From assembly GCA_000509105.1 (NCBI GenBank), contig BAIF02000108.1:1-51249 (forward strand): a stretch of DNA of 51,249 nt, given 5' to 3'. The notes beneath the pieces are model-generated. The model saw nothing but the letters and a program-made list of their open reading frames with translations. It was not told the DNA's origin and did not search any database. The stretch's first letter is position 1. Every line of letters starts with the position of its first letter. Shown here piece by piece: positions 26,263-37,637 of the stretch. The DNA is from Clostridiales bacterium VE202-21. Its GTDB lineage: Bacteria; Bacillota; Clostridia; Lachnospirales; Lachnospiraceae. The translations under genes and the position numbers were made by a program.

Positions 26263-26284
26263 AGACCGGTAAAATTCGTATAAT
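26256..26284 (+). promoter_or_regulatory. Consensus sigma-A promoter of the 26315 gene
   Basis: Perfect TTGACA (26256-26261), a 17-base spacer and perfect TATAAT (26279-26284). Such a strong promoter usually needs a repressor, consistent with the operator half-site over its -35 box. Confidence 0.75.
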
Positions 26285-26314
26285 GAAATTGAGAAAAAGA
26301 AGGGAAGTATATGC

Positions 26315-26773
26315 ATGATCGCAAAGAATAACGAAGAAAAAAGAAACCGGATCTGGAGGGCTGTAATGGCTGTGACAACTGTGCTGATCATCATCATAGC
26401 AGCCTTTTTCGTGATAAAGCTTTTTACTGCCAATCCAGTGGAAGGCAAGTGGAGTCATGAGGACAGCGGCCTGGTTATGTCGATCAGGGGGAATGGGACC
26501 GCAGTACTTGAATGGCCGGAAGAGTTCGAGAGCGAAGGCGTCTCTGTTGAGATGAGGTATAGTGTTGACAAAGATACAAAGACATTTACACTGCGGTCGG
26601 ATGACGAGGCAGTACAAAAGGCAGCGGATGCATCGGACGGAACTGCTACAGCAGAAGGATTAAGTTCGGCAGTGAATTCGCTGGAGGGAACGTATGACTA
26701 CAACATTGAAAAAAGTACACTGACACTGACCGACAGAGAGTATGGAGATCAGATGATATTTGATAAAAAGTAA
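26315..26773 (+). CDS. Small membrane-anchored protein of unknown function
   Basis: I do not recognise the family with confidence. The 152-residue protein has a short charged N-terminus, one hydrophobic helix (about residues 17-37), then an extracytoplasmic domain of about 110 residues beginning [23 protein letters not shown] and ending [15 protein letters not shown]. This looks like a beta-rich lipocalin-like domain of the kind found in clostridial DUF5640-like proteins. There is no lipobox cysteine. AGGGAAG lies seven bases before the ATG. A consensus promoter drives it and a terminator follows, so it is a single-gene unit opposite the XRE regulator. Confidence 0.75.
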   Translation: MIAKNNEEKRNRIWRAVMAVTTVLIIIIAAFFVIKLFTANPVEGKWSHEDSGLVMSIRGNGTAVLEWPEEFESEGVSVEMRYSVDKDTKTFTLRSDDEAVQKAADASDGTATAEGLSSAVNSLEGTYDYNIEKSTLTLTDREYGDQMIFDKK

Positions 26774-26777
26774 CCGG

Positions 26778-26804
26778 AAAACAGGGAATTCACTCCCTGT
26801 TTTT
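26778..26804 (+). terminator. Terminator after the 26315 gene
   Basis: AAAACAGGGA, loop ATTCAC, TCCCTGTTTTTC: a short stem with a T-run, five bases after the stop codon. Confidence 0.75.
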
Positions 26805-26841
26805 CTACGATAAGACGGTGTGTGCAGAAAGGATAATTACG

Positions 26842-27903
26842 ATGGAGATGTTAAGAGAAAAGACAAAAACAGTCAGAATAGGAGATGTCCTTATTGGAGG
26901 CGGTCATACGGTTGCAATCCAGTCTATGACGAATACAAGAACCGAGGATGTGGAGTCTACAGCAGCACAGATACGAAAGCTGGAGGCGGCAGGCTGCGAG
27001 ATCATCCGTTGCGCAGTACCAACGATGGAGGCGGCTTATGCCTTAAAAGAGATTAAGAGGCAGATCCATATCCCACTGGTTGCAGACATTCATTTTGATT
27101 ACAGGCTTGCAATTGCGGCGATCGAGAACGGAGCAGATAAGATCCGGATCAACCCTGGTAATATCGGGAGCAGGGAACGTCTGCAGGCCGTCGTGAAAAA
27201 GGCAAAGGAATATGAGACGCCGATCCGGGTGGGCGTCAACAGCGGTTCGCTGGAAAAACCATTGCTGGAGAAGTACGGCGGCGTGACCGCTGAGGGGATC
27301 GTGGAGAGTGCGCTGTACAAGATCCGAATGATCGAAGAGATGGAGTATGATAACCTTGTGGTCAGTATCAAATCTTCTGATGTAATGATGTGTGTGAAGG
27401 CCCACGAACAGATCGCTTCGAGGTGTCCTTACCCGCTCCATGTGGGGATCACTGAGGCAGGAACTGTTTACTCGGGAAATGTCAAATCTTCTGTAGGACT
27501 GGGAATCATCCTGTACGAAGGCATCGGCGATACCATCCGTGTCTCTTTGACCGGAGATCCACTGGAAGAGATTAAAACTGCAAAGCTGATATTGAAGACA
27601 CTGGGGCTGCGCAAAGGCGGGATCGAAGTGGTGTCCTGCCCGACCTGCGGTCGGACGAAGATTGACCTGATCGGCCTTGCAAACCAGGTTGAGAATATGG
27701 TGGCAGATATCCCTCTGGATATCAAGGTTGCCGTTATGGGATGTGTCGTTAACGGCCCGGGTGAGGCAAAAGAGGCAGATATCGGAATTGCAGGGGGAAT
27801 TGGAGAAGGCCTTCTGATCAGGAAAGGTGAAATTGTGAAAAAGGTGAAGGAAGAGGAGCTTCTGGAAACCTTGCGGCAGGAGTTGTTAAATTGGAAAAGA
27901 TAG
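26842..27903 (+). CDS. ispG: 4-hydroxy-3-methylbut-2-en-1-yl diphosphate synthase
   Basis: It performs the sixth step of the MEP isoprenoid pathway, reducing MEcPP to HMBPP with a 4Fe-4S cluster. The 353-residue protein has the N-terminal TIM-barrel block [23 protein letters not shown] and VNSGSLE. The C-terminal cluster domain has SCPTCGRT and [16 protein letters not shown], which supply the iron-sulfur ligands. The ATG at 26842 follows AAAGGA by eight bases; an upstream GTG at 26818 precedes that site. Its 3' end overlaps the polC start by 13 bases, so the two are coupled. Confidence 0.96.
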   Translation: MEMLREKTKTVRIGDVLIGGGHTVAIQSMTNTRTEDVESTAAQIRKLEAAGCEIIRCAVPTMEAAYALKEIKRQIHIPLVADIHFDYRLAIAAIENGADKIRINPGNIGSRERLQAVVKKAKEYETPIRVGVNSGSLEKPLLEKYGGVTAEGIVESALYKIRMIEEMEYDNLVVSIKSSDVMMCVKAHEQIASRCPYPLHVGITEAGTVYSGNVKSSVGLGIILYEGIGDTIRVSLTGDPLEEIKTAKLILKTLGLRKGGIEVVSCPTCGRTKIDLIGLANQVENMVADIPLDIKVAVMGCVVNGPGEAKEADIGIAGGIGEGLLIRKGEIVKKVKEEELLETLRQELLNWKR

Positions 27904-30900
27904 GGAACGAAAAGATATTTTTTCATGTTTTTCCAACATTAAAAGTGGAAAATGATATCAAGATGCTTTTTAGCGATGTGGAGGTCTCGAAGATCACAAC
28001 GAACTCAAAACGTGATTTTCTCCGTGTCCACATTTTCAGCAGGCATCTGATCCAGAAAAAGCATATATGGCAGATGGAACAGAAGATTAAAGAGCAGCTT
28101 TTTGGCAATACGAGGGTGTCCATCCGCCTGGAAGAGCAGTATGCGTTGTCCGAGCAGTACACGGCGAGCACGCTCATGATGGAATACCGGGAAAGCATTG
28201 TGCAGGAACTGAAGCAGCACAGCGTGCTGGCGGCAAGTATGTTTGAACAGGCAGAGATGCACTTTGAAGGCAGTGATATCCTGTATCTGGAGATGCTCAA
28301 TACGATCGTATCCGAAGGAAAACGGGAGTATATCGTAGATCTGCTTCATGAAATCTATGAAAAGAGATTCCATATCAAAGCCGACATCAGGGTAACGTAC
28401 CGCGAGGCGCAGGGAGAGCAGGACCGTCAGTATGAAGAGCAGAGGATCCAGCAGGAGATCAATGCCATATTTGAACGCAGGGCAAAGCAGAGAGGCGAAG
28501 AACCGGCAGAGGACAGCGTTGGCGGCCAGAGAGAAAAAAAGGAGGGGAACCAGGAAAAACGGGGAGACTCCGGGAAGAAAGGCGATTTCAAGAAGAAAGA
28601 TTTCAAGAAAAAAGATTTCTACAGGCCGCTTAAGCAAGGCGATGACCCGAGTCTGATATACGGCAGGAATTTCGATGATGAGCCGATCACACTGGATCAG
28701 GTTGTTACCGAGATGGGAGAGATTACCGTCCACGGAAAGATCATTAATTTTGACACCAGAGAGATCAGAAATGACAAGACGATTCTGATGTTTGCAGTCA
28801 CGGATTTTACCGATACGATTACGGTGAAGATGTTCACCAGAAATGATCAGCTGCCGGAGCTGCTGGGGGATTTAAAAAAGGGTGTTTTCGTTAAAATCAA
28901 GGGGATTACAACCATTGATAAATTTGACGGGGAACTGACCATCGGCTCAGTGACAGGCATCAAAAAGAGCGGAGATTTTACCGTTACAAGAAAGGATCTG
29001 AGCCAGGTTAAGAGAGTGGAGCTCCACTGTCACACAAAGATGAGCGATATGGACGGGGTTTCTGAGGTAAAGGATATTGTGAAGCGTGCCCATGACTGGG
29101 GGCATCCCGCCGTTGCCATTACAGACCATGGTATTGTGCAGTCGTTCCCGGATGCCAATCATTTTATCGAGACACTTGATAAGGACGATCCTTTTAAAGT
29201 GATTTATGGTGTGGAAGGCTATGTTGTAGATGATCTGACGGAGATCGCGGTGAATGCCGGGGATGAGCGGCTGGATGATACATATATCGTATTCGATCTG
29301 GAGACGACGGGTTTTAGCGCTATTAAAGATAAAATAATTGAGATCGGAGCAGTTAAGGTTGTAAATGGAGAGATTGTGGAACGGTTCAGCACCTTTGTCA
29401 ATCCCAAAAGGCCGATCCCGTTTGAGATCACACAGCTCACAAGCATTACGGATGAAATGGTGATGGGATATCCGGATATCGAGACGATATTGCCGCAGTT
29501 TCTGGAATTTGCGGCGGATGGGGTGCTTGTTGCGCACAATGCGGGGTTTGATGTGGGATTTATCGAGCAGAATTGCAGATATCAGGATATAGAGCCGGAC
29601 TTTGTTTATGTGGATACGGTGGCTATGGCGAGGGTACTTCTGCCTACACTGTCCAAGTATAAGCTGAACGTGGTGGCGAAGGCACTGGGGATCTCCCTGG
29701 AGAACCACCACCGGGCGGTAGACGACGCTGCCGCTACAGCGGAGATATTCGTAAAGTTTGTCCAGATGCTGAAAGAACAAAATATCACAACCTTAAAGGA
29801 AATGAACCAGTTTGGAGACATGAATCCGAATGCCATCCGCAAACTGCCCACCTATCATATCATCATACTGATAAAAAATGATATCGGCCGGTATAACCTT
29901 TACCAGCTGATTACCGAGTCCCATTTGACCTACTATGCAAGAAGGCCAAGGATCCCCAAAAGTGTGCTGAACAGGTACAGGGAGGGGCTGATCGTGGGGA
30001 GCGCATGCGAGGCTGGAGAACTGTACCAGGCTGTCTTGAACAATAAGTCTGCAGAGTCCATCGCAAGACTTGCAGATTTCTATGATTACTACGAAATCCA
30101 GCCACTCGGCAACAACCGGTTTATGATGGTCAGTGACAAGTTTCCGGATATCAACACTACGGAGGACTTAGAGGAGATTAACAGAAAGATTGTGGAACTG
30201 GGAGAAAAGTTCAAAAAGCCGGTTGTAGGTACCTGCGACGTGCACTTCCTGGATCCGGAGGACGAGGTGTACCGTCGGATTATCATGGCAGGTAAGGGAT
30301 TCAGTGATGCTGATGAACAAGCGCCGCTGTATCTGCGGACAACGGAGGAGATGCTGGAAGAGTTTGAATATCTGGGTTCAGCAAAGGCCAGAGAGATTGT
30401 CATAGAGAATACGAACAAGATCTGCGATATGGTTGAGAAAATATCTCCGATCAATCCGAATAAGTGTCCGCCGGTGATCGCAAATTCGGAGCAGGATCTG
30501 AGGAATATCTGTTACAACAGGGCTCATGAAATCTATGGCGAAGACCTGCCGGAGCCGGTATCCACCCGTCTGGAGAAGGAACTGAACTCTATCATATCGA
30601 ACGGGTACTCCGTCATGTATATCATTGCCCAGAAGCTGGTATGGAAATCAAATGACGACGGATACCTGGTAGGTTCCCGTGGTTCTGTTGGTTCTTCCTT
30701 TGTTGCCACGATGTCAGGGATCACTGAGGTAAATCCCTTAAGTCCGCATTATTACTGTGAGAAATGCCACTATAATGAATTTGACTCCCCGGAAGTAAAG
30801 GCATACGCAGGGGGCTGCGGCTTCGATATGCCGGACAAGATATGCCCGAACTGCGGGGAAATGCTGATTAAGGCGGGATTTGACATCCCATTCGAGACCT

Positions 30901-32399
30901 TCCTCGGCTTTAAGGGCGATAAAGAGCCTGATATTGACCTGAACTTCTCGGGAGATTATCAGGCAAAGGCACATAAGTATACGGAAGTGCTATTCGGGGA
31001 AGGCCATACGTTTAAGGCCGGGACTATCGGAACACTTGCAGATAAGACCGCTTTTGGTTATGTAAGGAACTATTACGAGGAACGCGGGCACAGAAAAAGA
31101 AAGTGTGAGATTGACAGAATTACGGTGGGATGCACAGGGATTCGCAGAAGTACGGGCCAGCATCCGGGAGGGATCGTCGTACTGCCTCACGGACACAGCA
31201 TCAATGAGTTTACCCCGGTGCAGCATCCGGCAAACGATATGACAACAGATATCATAACGACCCACTTTGATTATCATTCCATTGACCATAACCTTTTGAA
31301 GCTGGACATTCTCGGCCATGATGATCCGACCATGATCCGTACACTAGAGGAATATATCACATCGGATGCCATGGACAATGAGTACAATGAGGAGAATCCG
31401 TTTATCGCCACCAATATACCGCTGGACGATAAGAAGGTGCTCTCCCTGTTCCACGATACAAGTGCTTTGGGGATCAAACCGGAGGATATAGACGGGTGCA
31501 ACCTGGGATGCCTTGGGATTCCTGAGTTCGGGACAGACTTCGTTATTCAGATGGTACAGGATGCGAAGCCGCAGTCACTTTCAGACCTGATCCGTATATC
31601 GGGTCTGTCCCACGGGACAAATGTGTGGCTGGGAAATGCACAGGAACTGGTAAAATCAGGAAAGGCCACGATTTCCACCTGTATCTGTACACGTGATGAT
31701 ATCATGATCTACCTGATCAACCAGGGTGTGGACAGCGCGCTGTCCTTTACAATCATGGAGAGTGTGCGTAAGGGAAAAGGGCTGAAACCAGAATGGGAAG
31801 AAGCCATGAAGGAGAAGAACGTGCCGGACTGGTACATCTGGTCCTGTAAACAGATCAGCTACATGTTCCCGAAGGCCCATGCGGCGGCGTACGTTATGAT
31901 GGCTTACCGCATCGCGTACTGCAAGATTAATTATCCGCTGGCGTATTATGGCGCTTATTTTGGTATCCGCGCCAATGCATTTTCTTATGAAATCATGTGC
32001 CAGGGGAAAGACAAGCTGAATTATTATATAAAAGACTACAAACGCAGGGCGGATTCGCTGAGCAATAAAGAGCAGGATGTAGTAAAAGACATGAAGATCG
32101 TGCAGGAAATGTATGCCAGAGGCTATGAGTTCCTGCCTCTGGATATCTATAGGGCAAAGGCAACCAAATTCCAGATTATAGACGGGAAACTGATGCCGCC
32201 GCTCTCCAGTATTGAAGGTATGGGTGAGAAAGCCGCGGAGGCTGTGGAGGAAGCAGCTAAAGACGGGCCGTACCTGTCTCTGGATGATTTCAGACAGCGG
32301 ACAAAGGTCAGCAAAACAGTCATTGATTTTATGGCGGAACTGGGGCTGTTTGGAGACCTGCCGCAGAGTAATCAGTTGTCGCTATTTGATTTTGGGTAG
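27891..32399 (+). CDS. polC: DNA polymerase III alpha subunit, PolC type
   Basis: The main replicative polymerase of low-GC Gram-positives, with built-in proofreading. The 1502 residues run: N-terminal domain, OB fold (about 245-345), first PHP half with [11 protein letters not shown] near 378, DnaQ-like exonuclease with DLETTG near 469, second PHP half, and the C-family polymerase with catalytic [10 protein letters not shown] near 1012. A zinc-like CEKC...CPNC group is near residues 962-986. A basic linker around residues 205-245 contains repeated [12 protein letters not shown] at 27891 is the best start: CAGGAG lies eight bases upstream and it overlaps ispG. Confidence 0.97.
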   Translation: MEKIGNEKIFFHVFPTLKVENDIKMLFSDVEVSKITTNSKRDFLRVHIFSRHLIQKKHIWQMEQKIKEQLFGNTRVSIRLEEQYALSEQYTASTLMMEYRESIVQELKQHSVLAASMFEQAEMHFEGSDILYLEMLNTIVSEGKREYIVDLLHEIYEKRFHIKADIRVTYREAQGEQDRQYEEQRIQQEINAIFERRAKQRGEEPAEDSVGGQREKKEGNQEKRGDSGKKGDFKKKDFKKKDFYRPLKQGDDPSLIYGRNFDDEPITLDQVVTEMGEITVHGKIINFDTREIRNDKTILMFAVTDFTDTITVKMFTRNDQLPELLGDLKKGVFVKIKGITTIDKFDGELTIGSVTGIKKSGDFTVTRKDLSQVKRVELHCHTKMSDMDGVSEVKDIVKRAHDWGHPAVAITDHGIVQSFPDANHFIETLDKDDPFKVIYGVEGYVVDDLTEIAVNAGDERLDDTYIVFDLETTGFSAIKDKIIEIGAVKVVNGEIVERFSTFVNPKRPIPFEITQLTSITDEMVMGYPDIETILPQFLEFAADGVLVAHNAGFDVGFIEQNCRYQDIEPDFVYVDTVAMARVLLPTLSKYKLNVVAKALGISLENHHRAVDDAAATAEIFVKFVQMLKEQNITTLKEMNQFGDMNPNAIRKLPTYHIIILIKNDIGRYNLYQLITESHLTYYARRPRIPKSVLNRYREGLIVGSACEAGELYQAVLNNKSAESIARLADFYDYYEIQPLGNNRFMMVSDKFPDINTTEDLEEINRKIVELGEKFKKPVVGTCDVHFLDPEDEVYRRIIMAGKGFSDADEQAPLYLRTTEEMLEEFEYLGSAKAREIVIENTNKICDMVEKISPINPNKCPPVIANSEQDLRNICYNRAHEIYGEDLPEPVSTRLEKELNSIISNGYSVMYIIAQKLVWKSNDDGYLVGSRGSVGSSFVATMSGITEVNPLSPHYYCEKCHYNEFDSPEVKAYAGGCGFDMPDKICPNCGEMLIKAGFDIPFETFLGFKGDKEPDIDLNFSGDYQAKAHKYTEVLFGEGHTFKAGTIGTLADKTAFGYVRNYYEERGHRKRKCEIDRITVGCTGIRRSTGQHPGGIVVLPHGHSINEFTPVQHPANDMTTDIITTHFDYHSIDHNLLKLDILGHDDPTMIRTLEEYITSDAMDNEYNEENPFIATNIPLDDKKVLSLFHDTSALGIKPEDIDGCNLGCLGIPEFGTDFVIQMVQDAKPQSLSDLIRISGLSHGTNVWLGNAQELVKSGKATISTCICTRDDIMIYLINQGVDSALSFTIMESVRKGKGLKPEWEEAMKEKNVPDWYIWSCKQISYMFPKAHAAAYVMMAYRIAYCKINYPLAYYGAYFGIRANAFSYEIMCQGKDKLNYYIKDYKRRADSLSNKEQDVVKDMKIVQEMYARGYEFLPLDIYRAKATKFQIIDGKLMPPLSSIEGMGEKAAEAVEEAAKDGPYLSLDDFRQRTKVSKTVIDFMAELGLFGDLPQSNQLSLFDFG

Positions 32400-32419
32400 G
32401 GAGCGCGGGGAATAATGTA

Positions 32420-32449
32420 TGGACTTTCCATTCTTATTTATGCTATAAT
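32420..32449 (+). promoter_or_regulatory. Predicted glyA promoter
   Basis: TGGACT (32420-32425), an 18-base spacer and a perfect TATAAT (32444-32449), about 73 bases upstream of glyA. No glycine riboswitch is visible in the leader. Confidence 0.5.
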
Positions 32450-32521
32450 GTTCCCAATGGACTTTTATCGGGGAATTTTTATGTCCCGGGAATGCTTAAA
32501 GATTTATGGAGGAGAAGAATT

Positions 32522-33757
32522 ATGTACGGTTTCGAGGAAATCAAGAATGAAGATGTAGAGATTGCGGAAGCGATTCAGGCGGAGATGGACAGGCAGAATT
32601 CTCATATTGAGCTGATTGCTTCTGAAAACTGGGTTAGTAAGGCTGTTATGGCAGCTATGGGCAGCCCGCTGACGAATAAATATGCAGAAGGATATCCGGG
32701 AAAGAGATATTACGGCGGATGCCAGTGTGTGGATGTTGTTGAGAATCTTGCCAGAGAGCGGGCAAAAGAGCTGTTCCAGTGCGAATATGCCAACGTGCAG
32801 CCTCATTCCGGAGCACAGGCTAATATGGCTGCAATGTTTGCTATGGTGGAGCCAGGTGATAAAGTGATGGGAATGAACCTGGATCACGGCGGACATCTGA
32901 CTCATGGTTCACCGGTTAATCTGTCAGGCAAGTATTTTGATTTCTCAGCGTATGGCGTGAATGACAACGGTGTCATTGATTATGATAAGGTACTTGAAAT
33001 CGCAAAAGAACATAAACCAAAGCTGATTATTGCTGGTGCAAGCGCTTATGCCAGGACCATCGACTTCAAGAGATTCCGTGAGATTGCGGATGAGGTAGGT
33101 GCATACCTGATGGTGGATATGGCGCATATTGCCGGTTTAGTGGCAGCAGGCATTCATCCAAGCCCGATCCCCTATGCACACGTGACGACCACCACAACGC
33201 ATAAGACCCTGCGCGGACCAAGGGGCGGTATGATCCTGTGCAGTGAAGAGATGAATAAAAAGTTCAACTTCAATAAGGCAGTCTTCCCGGGAATCCAGGG
33301 CGGACCGCTGATGCACGTCATCGCAGCCAAGGCAGTCTGCTTCAAAGAAGCCCTGCAGCCTGAGTTCAAGACATACCAGGAACAGGTAGTGAAAAACGCC
33401 AAAGCATTGTGCAAAGGCCTCCAGGAAAGAGGCGTCAAGATCGTCTCCGGAGCAACCGACAACCACCTCATGCTCGTAGACCTGACAGAGAACGACTTAA
33501 GCGGCAAAGAACTTGAAAAACGTCTAGACGAAGCCCACGTAACCTGCAACAAAAACACCATCCCGAACGATCCCCGTTCTCCGTTCGTAACAAGCGGAGT
33601 AAGGCTCGGAACCCCAGCAGTCACCACCCGGGGAATGGTAGAAGAAGACATGGCAAAAATAGCAGAAATCATAGCCATGGTTATAGATGATGAAGCAAAT
33701 GTAGAAAAAGCACAGGGAATGGTAGCAGAACTTACGAAAAAGTACCCGCTTATCTAA
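32522..33757 (+). CDS. glyA: Serine hydroxymethyltransferase
   Basis: It converts serine and tetrahydrofolate to glycine and methylene-tetrahydrofolate, the main one-carbon entry. The 411-residue PLP enzyme has [10 protein letters not shown] near the N-terminus, [23 protein letters not shown], the cofactor Asp in [10 protein letters not shown], and the Schiff-base lysine in [15 protein letters not shown] near residue 228. GGAGGAG precedes the ATG at 32522. The last third of the gene (from about 33380) is richer in A and C and poorer in G than the first part, although the protein stays typical. Confidence 0.97.
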   Translation: MYGFEEIKNEDVEIAEAIQAEMDRQNSHIELIASENWVSKAVMAAMGSPLTNKYAEGYPGKRYYGGCQCVDVVENLARERAKELFQCEYANVQPHSGAQANMAAMFAMVEPGDKVMGMNLDHGGHLTHGSPVNLSGKYFDFSAYGVNDNGVIDYDKVLEIAKEHKPKLIIAGASAYARTIDFKRFREIADEVGAYLMVDMAHIAGLVAAGIHPSPIPYAHVTTTTTHKTLRGPRGGMILCSEEMNKKFNFNKAVFPGIQGGPLMHVIAAKAVCFKEALQPEFKTYQEQVVKNAKALCKGLQERGVKIVSGATDNHLMLVDLTENDLSGKELEKRLDEAHVTCNKNTIPNDPRSPFVTSGVRLGTPAVTTRGMVEEDMAKIAEIIAMVIDDEANVEKAQGMVAELTKKYPLI

Positions 33758-33763
33758 TCCCCC

Positions 33764-33805
33764 AAAAAGAAAGGATTGCCGGGCCCTGCAATCCTTTCTT
33801 TTTCC
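33764..33805 (+). terminator. Terminator after glyA
   Basis: AAAAAGAAAGGATTGC pairs exactly with GCAATCCTTTCTTTTT around an 8-nt loop; the right arm supplies the T-run. It starts seven bases after the stop codon. Confidence 0.85.
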
Positions 33806-33940
33806 TCTTACTGCCGCTAAGTCTGCGGCCCGCCCTACAAAACAGCACAGGTCTTTCCGGCCCCTCCCGTTGCTCATTCTGCAAAGCACTCTTTCCCCAT
33901 AATTTTTTAAAATTTAATGCTTTAATTCGTCAAAGCAGTG

Positions 33941-33949
33941 TGTTATACT
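33941..33949 (+). promoter_or_regulatory. Extended -10 box of the ior operon
   Basis: TGTTATACT is an extended -10 element with no good -35. It lies about 40 bases before the first paaK ATG, and the leader contains AAGGAGG. Confidence 0.45.
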
Positions 33950-33987
33950 ATTGGATAACGAATGTGATGTTGAAGGAGGTTTTTACG

Positions 33988-35298
33988 ATGATTTGGGCAA
34001 AGGAAGAGACTCTGCCAAGGGCCGAGATTGAGAAAATCCAATTGGAACGGTTACAGAAAACGGCAGCATATATTTATGAAAGGGTAGAGCCTTACCGTAA
34101 GAAGATGGATGAGGCCGGTGTGAAGCCAGGAGATATTCAGAGCCTGGAAGACTTAAAGAAGATGCCGTTTACATATAAAGCAGACTTCAGGGATCATTAT
34201 CCCGACGGCCTTTTTGCGGTAGATAAGAAGGAGATTGTCAGGTACCATGCAAGCTCTGGAACCACAGGGAAACCAACCGTAGTGGCATATACGAAGAACG
34301 ATCTGGATGTCTGGCTGAACAATGTGGCAAGAATCGCATGTATGGGCGGCGCAACATCAGAAGATGTAGCGCAGATTGCATTCGGATACGGTACGTTTAC
34401 CGGAGCACTTGGGTTGCATGGAGGTCTGGAGAAGTTGGGAGCGTCCGTTATTCCAATGTCTTCAGGCAATACGAATAAGCAGATTATGTTTATGCAGGAT
34501 ATGGGTGTGACACTGCTGGTAGCGACGCCTTCTTATGCTCTTCATCTTGGAGAGATCTTAAGGGAGCGGGGAATTGACCCTTCAAAGGATCTGAACATAC
34601 ATATCGGCCTGTTTGGCGGCGAAGGGATGACAGAACCCATGCGCGATGAGATGCATAAAGTCTGGGGCAACCAGTTTGTCTGTACACAGAACTACGGGAT
34701 GAGCGAGCTGTGCGGACCCGGCGTATCAGGGGAATGTACGGAATTATGCGGTATGCATATCAATGAAGACTGGTTTATACCGGAGATTATTAATCCTGAG
34801 ACAGAGGAAGTGCTGGCTCCCGGTGAGACTGGAGAGCTTGTAATAACCTGCCTGTGCAAGGAAGCGCTTCCACTTGTCCGTTACCGTACAGGAGATCTTA
34901 CCAAACTGATGTATGAGCCGTGCAAATGCGGCAGAACAACGGTACGTATGGAGAATCTTTCAGGACGTGCGGATGATATGCTTGTAATCCGCGGTGTCAA
35001 TGTATTCCCAAGCCAGATAGAAGAAGTCCTTCTGAGAATTGAAGAGATCGGGCCGCATTACGAGATTCTGGTCGAGAGAAAGAACCGTTTGGACGTTATG
35101 ACAATCTCTGTTGAGCTGATCGACGACAGACTGCTGGACAGCTACGCAAAGTTAAGTGAATTGGAACAGAGTATCAAAGCTTCTCTGAAGTCACAGCTTG
35201 GACTCGCAACACAGATCAGGCTGGTTGCCCCGAACTCGCTTCAGAGATTTGAGGGCAAGGCAAAGAGAGTGAAAGATTTACGAAAGGATGGACTATAA
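33988..35298 (+). CDS. Phenylacetate--CoA ligase family protein, copy 1
   Basis: An AMP-forming acyl-CoA ligase of the PaaK family (436 residues). It has the ATP/AMP-binding ASSGTTGKPT near residue 88, YGMSELCGPG, the YRTGDLT motif, and the C-terminal GRADDMLVIRGVNVFPSQIE typical of PaaK. Beside indolepyruvate oxidoreductase, it probably interconverts arylacetyl-CoA and arylacetate, and could run in the direction that recovers ATP. The ATG at 33988 is preceded by AAGGAGG; a longer frame from 33940 is unlikely because it overlaps the promoter. It is the first gene of a six-gene operon and is separated from iorA by 3 bases. Confidence 0.93.
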   Translation: MIWAKEETLPRAEIEKIQLERLQKTAAYIYERVEPYRKKMDEAGVKPGDIQSLEDLKKMPFTYKADFRDHYPDGLFAVDKKEIVRYHASSGTTGKPTVVAYTKNDLDVWLNNVARIACMGGATSEDVAQIAFGYGTFTGALGLHGGLEKLGASVIPMSSGNTNKQIMFMQDMGVTLLVATPSYALHLGEILRERGIDPSKDLNIHIGLFGGEGMTEPMRDEMHKVWGNQFVCTQNYGMSELCGPGVSGECTELCGMHINEDWFIPEIINPETEEVLAPGETGELVITCLCKEALPLVRYRTGDLTKLMYEPCKCGRTTVRMENLSGRADDMLVIRGVNVFPSQIEEVLLRIEEIGPHYEILVERKNRLDVMTISVELIDDRLLDSYAKLSELEQSIKASLKSQLGLATQIRLVAPNSLQRFEGKAKRVKDLRKDGL

Positions 35299-35301
35299 AC
35301 T

Positions 35302-37047
35302 ATGTCAGAGAAAGTGATAATGCTGGGAAATGAGGCGATTGCCAGAGGCGCATATGAGGCCGGCATCAAAGTTTCCTCAGCCTATCCGGGAACCCCTAGT
35401 ACAGAGATCAGTGAGTACATGGTTCAGTATAAAGATACTTTTTATGAAGAATGGGCGCCGAACGAAAAAGTAGCTGCTGAGGTGGCCGTAGGAGCCAGCA
35501 TCGCAGGTGTGCGTGCGATGGCCTGCATGAAACACGTCGGCCTGAATGTGGCATCGGATCCGCTGTATTCCGTATCCTATATGGGCGTCAACGGCGGTCT
35601 TGTGCTTACAGTTGCCGATGATCCAGGTTTATACAGCTCCCAGAACGAGCAGGACACCAGGATGGTGGCAAGAGCAGCCCAGATCCCGGTGATCGAACCT
35701 TCTGACAGTGCGGAAGCAAAAGAATATATCAAGGCAGCTTTTGAACTAAGTGAGAAGTTTGACAGACCGTTTATTTACAGAATAACAACCAGGCTGGCAC
35801 ATTCCCAGGGCCTGGTAGAGCTGTGTGACAGGGAAGAGATCGAAGATAAACCTTACGTGAAAAATATCCGGAAAAATGTGATGATGCCGGGCAACGCAAA
35901 GCTGCGCCATGTGGAGATAGAAAGGCTCAACAAAGAGCTGGCCGAGGCCGCAAATACACTGCCGATCAACCGTGTGGAGATGAACGACACGAAAATAGGA
36001 GTCATTACAAGCGGTATCCCTTATCAGTATGTAAAAGAGGCACTTCCGCAGGCGTCCGTATTAAAACTGGGAATGGTCAATCCACTTCCAAGGAAGATGA
36101 TTGAGGAATTTGCAGCAAAAGTAGATACGCTTTATATTGTAGAAGAACTGGATCCGGTCATTGAAGAGCAGGTGAAGTCCTGGGGGATCAAGGCAGTCGG
36201 TAAGGAGATCTTTACCGTGCAGGGAGAGTACAGCGCGAATATGCTGCGCAAAGCAATATTAAATGAGGAGCTGGATATCCAGCCAGCGGCAGATGCCCCG
36301 CAGCGCCCGCCGATTTTATGTCCCGGATGTCCGCACCGCAGCGTATACCATGTGCTGAATAAGCTGAAAATGCATGCGGCCGGGGATATCGGATGTTATA
36401 CGCTGGGAGCGGTTGCGCCCTTAAGCGTAGTTGATACAACGATGTGCATGGGTTCCAGCATTTCCACCCTGCATGGCATGGAAAAGGCAAAGGGAAAGGA
36501 ATACATCAAAGACTGGGTAGCCGTGATCGGCGATTCCACATTCTTACATACAGGAGTGAATTCCCTGATGAATATGGTTTATAATAAAGCGACAGGAACC
36601 GTGATGATTCTGGATAATTCCACTACCGGAATGACCGGGCATCAGGATCATGCTGCGACAGGAAAAACACTCCAGGGAGATCCGACTTATGCCATTGATA
36701 TTGTGAAGCTGTGCAGCGCTATGGGTGTGAATCACGTGATTGAGGTAAATGCATTTGACCTGGACACACTGGAGAGGACAATTAAGGAAGAAGTTGCCAG
36801 AGATGAAGTGTCGGTCATTATCACAAAATCGCCGTGCGTACTTCTGGACAAATCCAAAAAGCCGCTCTATACCGTGCATGAGGACAAATGCAAAAAATGC
36901 GGTATGTGCATGAAGCCGGGATGCCCCGCAATGACGAAAAATGCAGACGGCACCATCCATATTGACGATACTATGTGTACGGGATGCGGCCTGTGCGAAT
37001 CTCTATGTAAATTTGGTGCAATAGAACTGGTAAAGGCGGGTGAATAA
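35302..37047 (+). CDS. iorA: Indolepyruvate ferredoxin oxidoreductase, alpha subunit
   Basis: With IorB it oxidatively decarboxylates aromatic 2-oxo acids (from Trp, Phe, Tyr) to aryl-acetyl-CoA, reducing ferredoxin. The 581 residues contain a pyrimidine-binding domain at the N-terminus (SSAYPGTPSTEISEYM), a middle transketolase C-like region, and a thiamine-diphosphate domain (about 330-520) with CPGCPHR, GDIGCYTLG and GDSTFLHTG. Two 4Fe-4S ferredoxin motifs follow: CKKCGMCMKPGC near 530 and CTGCGLCESLC near 560. It lies between paaK and iorB in one operon. Confidence 0.96.
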   Translation: MSEKVIMLGNEAIARGAYEAGIKVSSAYPGTPSTEISEYMVQYKDTFYEEWAPNEKVAAEVAVGASIAGVRAMACMKHVGLNVASDPLYSVSYMGVNGGLVLTVADDPGLYSSQNEQDTRMVARAAQIPVIEPSDSAEAKEYIKAAFELSEKFDRPFIYRITTRLAHSQGLVELCDREEIEDKPYVKNIRKNVMMPGNAKLRHVEIERLNKELAEAANTLPINRVEMNDTKIGVITSGIPYQYVKEALPQASVLKLGMVNPLPRKMIEEFAAKVDTLYIVEELDPVIEEQVKSWGIKAVGKEIFTVQGEYSANMLRKAILNEELDIQPAADAPQRPPILCPGCPHRSVYHVLNKLKMHAAGDIGCYTLGAVAPLSVVDTTMCMGSSISTLHGMEKAKGKEYIKDWVAVIGDSTFLHTGVNSLMNMVYNKATGTVMILDNSTTGMTGHQDHAATGKTLQGDPTYAIDIVKLCSAMGVNHVIEVNAFDLDTLERTIKEEVARDEVSVIITKSPCVLLDKSKKPLYTVHEDKCKKCGMCMKPGCPAMTKNADGTIHIDDTMCTGCGLCESLCKFGAIELVKAGE

Positions 37048-37049
37048 TC

Positions 37050-37619
37050 ATGGCGACAAAGAATATTATGATTGTAGGTGTAGGCGGTCAGGGGACCCTG
37101 CTTACCAGCAGAATATTGGGAGGACTTACCATTGCAGGCGGCTATGATGTCAAACTTTCCGAGGTACACGGCATGGCACAGAGAGGCGGCAGTGTTGTTA
37201 CATTTGTGCGCTATGGCGAGCAGGTGGCGGAGCCGATCGTGGAAGAGGGGCAGGCAGATGTAATCATTGCATTTGAACGCCTGGAAGCCCTGCGGTATGC
37301 ACATTTTCTGAAAAAGGACGGAGTTTTGATTGTCAATGACTGGCGCATCGATCCGATGCCGGTTGTAATCGGCGCAGCAGAATACCCGGAAAATATCCTG
37401 GAGACCCTGGAAAAAGAGTATAAGATCTATAAGGTAAATGCGACGGAAGAGTCCAAGAAGCTTGGCAATCCTAAAGTATTCAATCTGATTGTACTGGGTG
37501 TTGCAGCACAGCATATGGACTTTACAAAAGAGCAGTGGTATGAGGTGATCGAAAAGACGGTTCCTCCAAAAACAATTGAAATCAATAAAAAAGCATTTGA
37601 TGTAGGATACACATTATAA
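37050..37619 (+). CDS. iorB: Indolepyruvate ferredoxin oxidoreductase, beta subunit
   Basis: The gamma-domain subunit that pairs with IorA. The 189-residue protein has the 2-oxoacid:ferredoxin oxidoreductase gamma signature IVGVGGQGTLLTSRILG at the N-terminus and SEVHGMAQRGGSVVTFVRYG, followed by a typical FERLEALRY segment. It starts two bases after the iorA stop codon. Adjacent placement and family match make the pair secure. The complex is cytoplasmic and oxygen-sensitive, consistent with an anaerobe. Confidence 0.96.
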   Translation: MATKNIMIVGVGGQGTLLTSRILGGLTIAGGYDVKLSEVHGMAQRGGSVVTFVRYGEQVAEPIVEEGQADVIIAFERLEALRYAHFLKKDGVLIVNDWRIDPMPVVIGAAEYPENILETLEKEYKIYKVNATEESKKLGNPKVFNLIVLGVAAQHMDFTKEQWYEVIEKTVPPKTIEINKKAFDVGYTL

Positions 37620-37637
37620 GGGATAGGCGGTGAGAGG

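Noticed and set aside
32400..32521. Glycine riboswitch before glyA
   Set aside because: The leader is too short after the predicted promoter and lacks the conserved glycine aptamer core.
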